Shown here piece by piece: positions 63,561 to 64,000 of a stretch of DNA of 64,000 nucleotides (position 1 is its first letter; every line of letters starts with the position of its first letter). This stretch comes from Alistipes sp. (lineage in GTDB: Bacteria; Bacteroidota; Bacteroidia; Bacteroidales; Rikenellaceae): the NCBI GenBank assembly GCA_017935185.1, contig JAGBIC010000006.1:1-64000 (forward strand). The letters are read 5' to 3'. The translations under genes were made by a program, and so were the position numbers. Below the pieces are notes generated by a model that saw only the letters and a program-made list of their open reading frames with translations, did no database searches and had not been told where the DNA came from.

Positions 63561-63568
63561 CAAATATA
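63561..63568 (-). promoter_or_regulatory. -7 element for lptD
   Basis: TATATTTG on the minus strand, ending 12 bases before the ATG at 63549. The 5' leader would be only about 5 bases if this ATG is used, or about 87 if translation starts at the TTG at 63468. Confidence 0.45.
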
Positions 63569-63610
63569 GCGTTTTTTTATTGATTACCACCAATAAATCG
63601 CCTGTTTTTT

Positions 63611-64000
63611 ATGATTCGTTTAGTCTGTTGCATAATGATGATGGTTATCTCCTCTATCTGGGGGAGCGTTTTGCTTGCTCAAAATAACGAGGCAGGTGTC
63701 AAAGTTATTGTCATTGATGCGGGCCACGGCGGTGCTTCGTTCCCCGGGGCTGTTTATGGTGGGGTCAAAGAGAAAGATATCAATCTCAAGGTTGCATTGA
63801 AGCTCGGGGCTTTAATCGAGAAGGAGTTGCCTGGTGTTAAAGTTGTCTATACACGTACTACCGACAAGGCATTGGGAAAGACCCTGAATGATGATTTGAC
63901 GGCACGTGCCAATATTGCCAACAAGGCAGGTGGCGATTTCTTCATCTCGATACACGCCAATGCAGCACGATCTACATCAGTGCGTGGCGCCGAGACCATC
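63611..64000 (+). CDS. N-acetylmuramoyl-L-alanine amidase (partial, cut by window end)
   Basis: The first 130 codons of an Amidase_3 protein. A hydrophobic signal peptide (about 3-23, ending SVLLAQ) is followed by VIVIDAGHGG (zinc His), EKDINLKVALKLGALIEKE (zinc Glu) and FFISIHANAA (third zinc ligand His). It cleaves the bond between MurNAc and the stem peptide in peptidoglycan. The gene continues beyond 64000. The divergent pairing with lptD is common in Bacteroidota. Confidence 0.93.
   Translation, partial: MIRLVCCIMMMVISSIWGSVLLAQNNEAGVKVIVIDAGHGGASFPGAVYGGVKEKDINLKVALKLGALIEKELPGVKVVYTRTTDKALGKTLNDDLTARANIANKAGGDFFISIHANAARSTSVRGAETI

Noticed and set aside
1-64000. CRISPR arrays, insertion sequences, prophage or integrase genes
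   Set aside because: No regularly spaced repeats and no transposase, integrase or phage structural motifs were recognised in any frame.

Overview
The window looks like chromosome from an anaerobic Bacteroidales bacterium. Evidence: many starts are preceded by the Bacteroidota promoter pattern (TTG, about 20 bases, TAnnTTTG); there is an Rnf complex with an RseC-family protein; surface lipoproteins carry Bacteroidota-type export signals; and an OMP_b-brl-type TonB receptor, a GSCFA protein, a DUF4886 protein, a DUF2851 protein and a fused NagB/LmbE protein are present. The genus cannot be fixed from sequence alone. No rRNA, tRNA, CRISPR array, transposase or phage gene was recognised.

Layout. 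1-1568: a repeat and terminator region, then a promoter with a long leader, a 40-residue peptide gene and a fimbrillin-like lipoprotein. 1783-8931: nadE followed closely by rseC-rnfBCDGEA. 9003-10427: a second leader, small peptide and lipoprotein unit. 10491-11057: rubredoxin and a small unknown ORF. 11082-14649: transglutaminase-like lipoprotein and a glycerophosphodiester phosphodiesterase. 14859-20390: amino-sugar and ribose/nucleoside metabolism (NagB-LmbE fusion, nagB, deoD, ribokinase, GRP-type sugar permease). 20536-25415: TonB receptor and malQ. 25416-28993: DsbA-like protein, then DUF2148 protein, luxS, a nucleosidase and a ZIP transporter. 29023-31916 (minus): M23 peptidase, UPF0306 protein, ispD and a PH-like membrane protein. 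32101-33634: lpxK, ssb. 33702-45742 (minus): dCMP deaminase, GH99-like protein, secA, FAD oxidoreductase, ppdK, an EEP-fold protein and mnmA. 45918-47408 (minus): third small peptide and lipoprotein unit. 47521-52594 (minus): rpe, ABC-F, GH10 xylanase, rlmB and a YgjP-like peptidase. 52720-63549: a beta-barrel protein, then a long minus-strand run (lptD, DUF4886, ABC-F, GSCFA, phosphatase-like, sufE, DUF59, DUF2851). The window ends inside an N-acetylmuramoyl-L-alanine amidase gene.

The most unusual feature is a module present three times. Each copy has a Bacteroidota promoter, a structured 5' leader, a 36-40 codon gene for a peptide with a conserved N-terminal half (roughly YxxPEVEVLEVxVExGFAxS) and a variable C-terminal tail, and then a fimbrillin-like lipoprotein with its lipidated Cys at residue 19. 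In the second copy, codon usage of the lipoprotein changes abruptly partway through, which suggests a mosaic gene. Two of the leaders contain a nine-C tract, and the second has a terminator-like hairpin just before the peptide gene.

A second theme is enzyme-fold proteins with replaced catalytic residues: the NadE glutaminase domain (Cys to Gly), the NagB half of the fusion (DGH to QGQ), an EEP-family protein (all main motifs changed) and an alkaline-phosphatase-family protein (several metal and substrate ligands changed). These calls rest on motif comparison from memory and need alignments.
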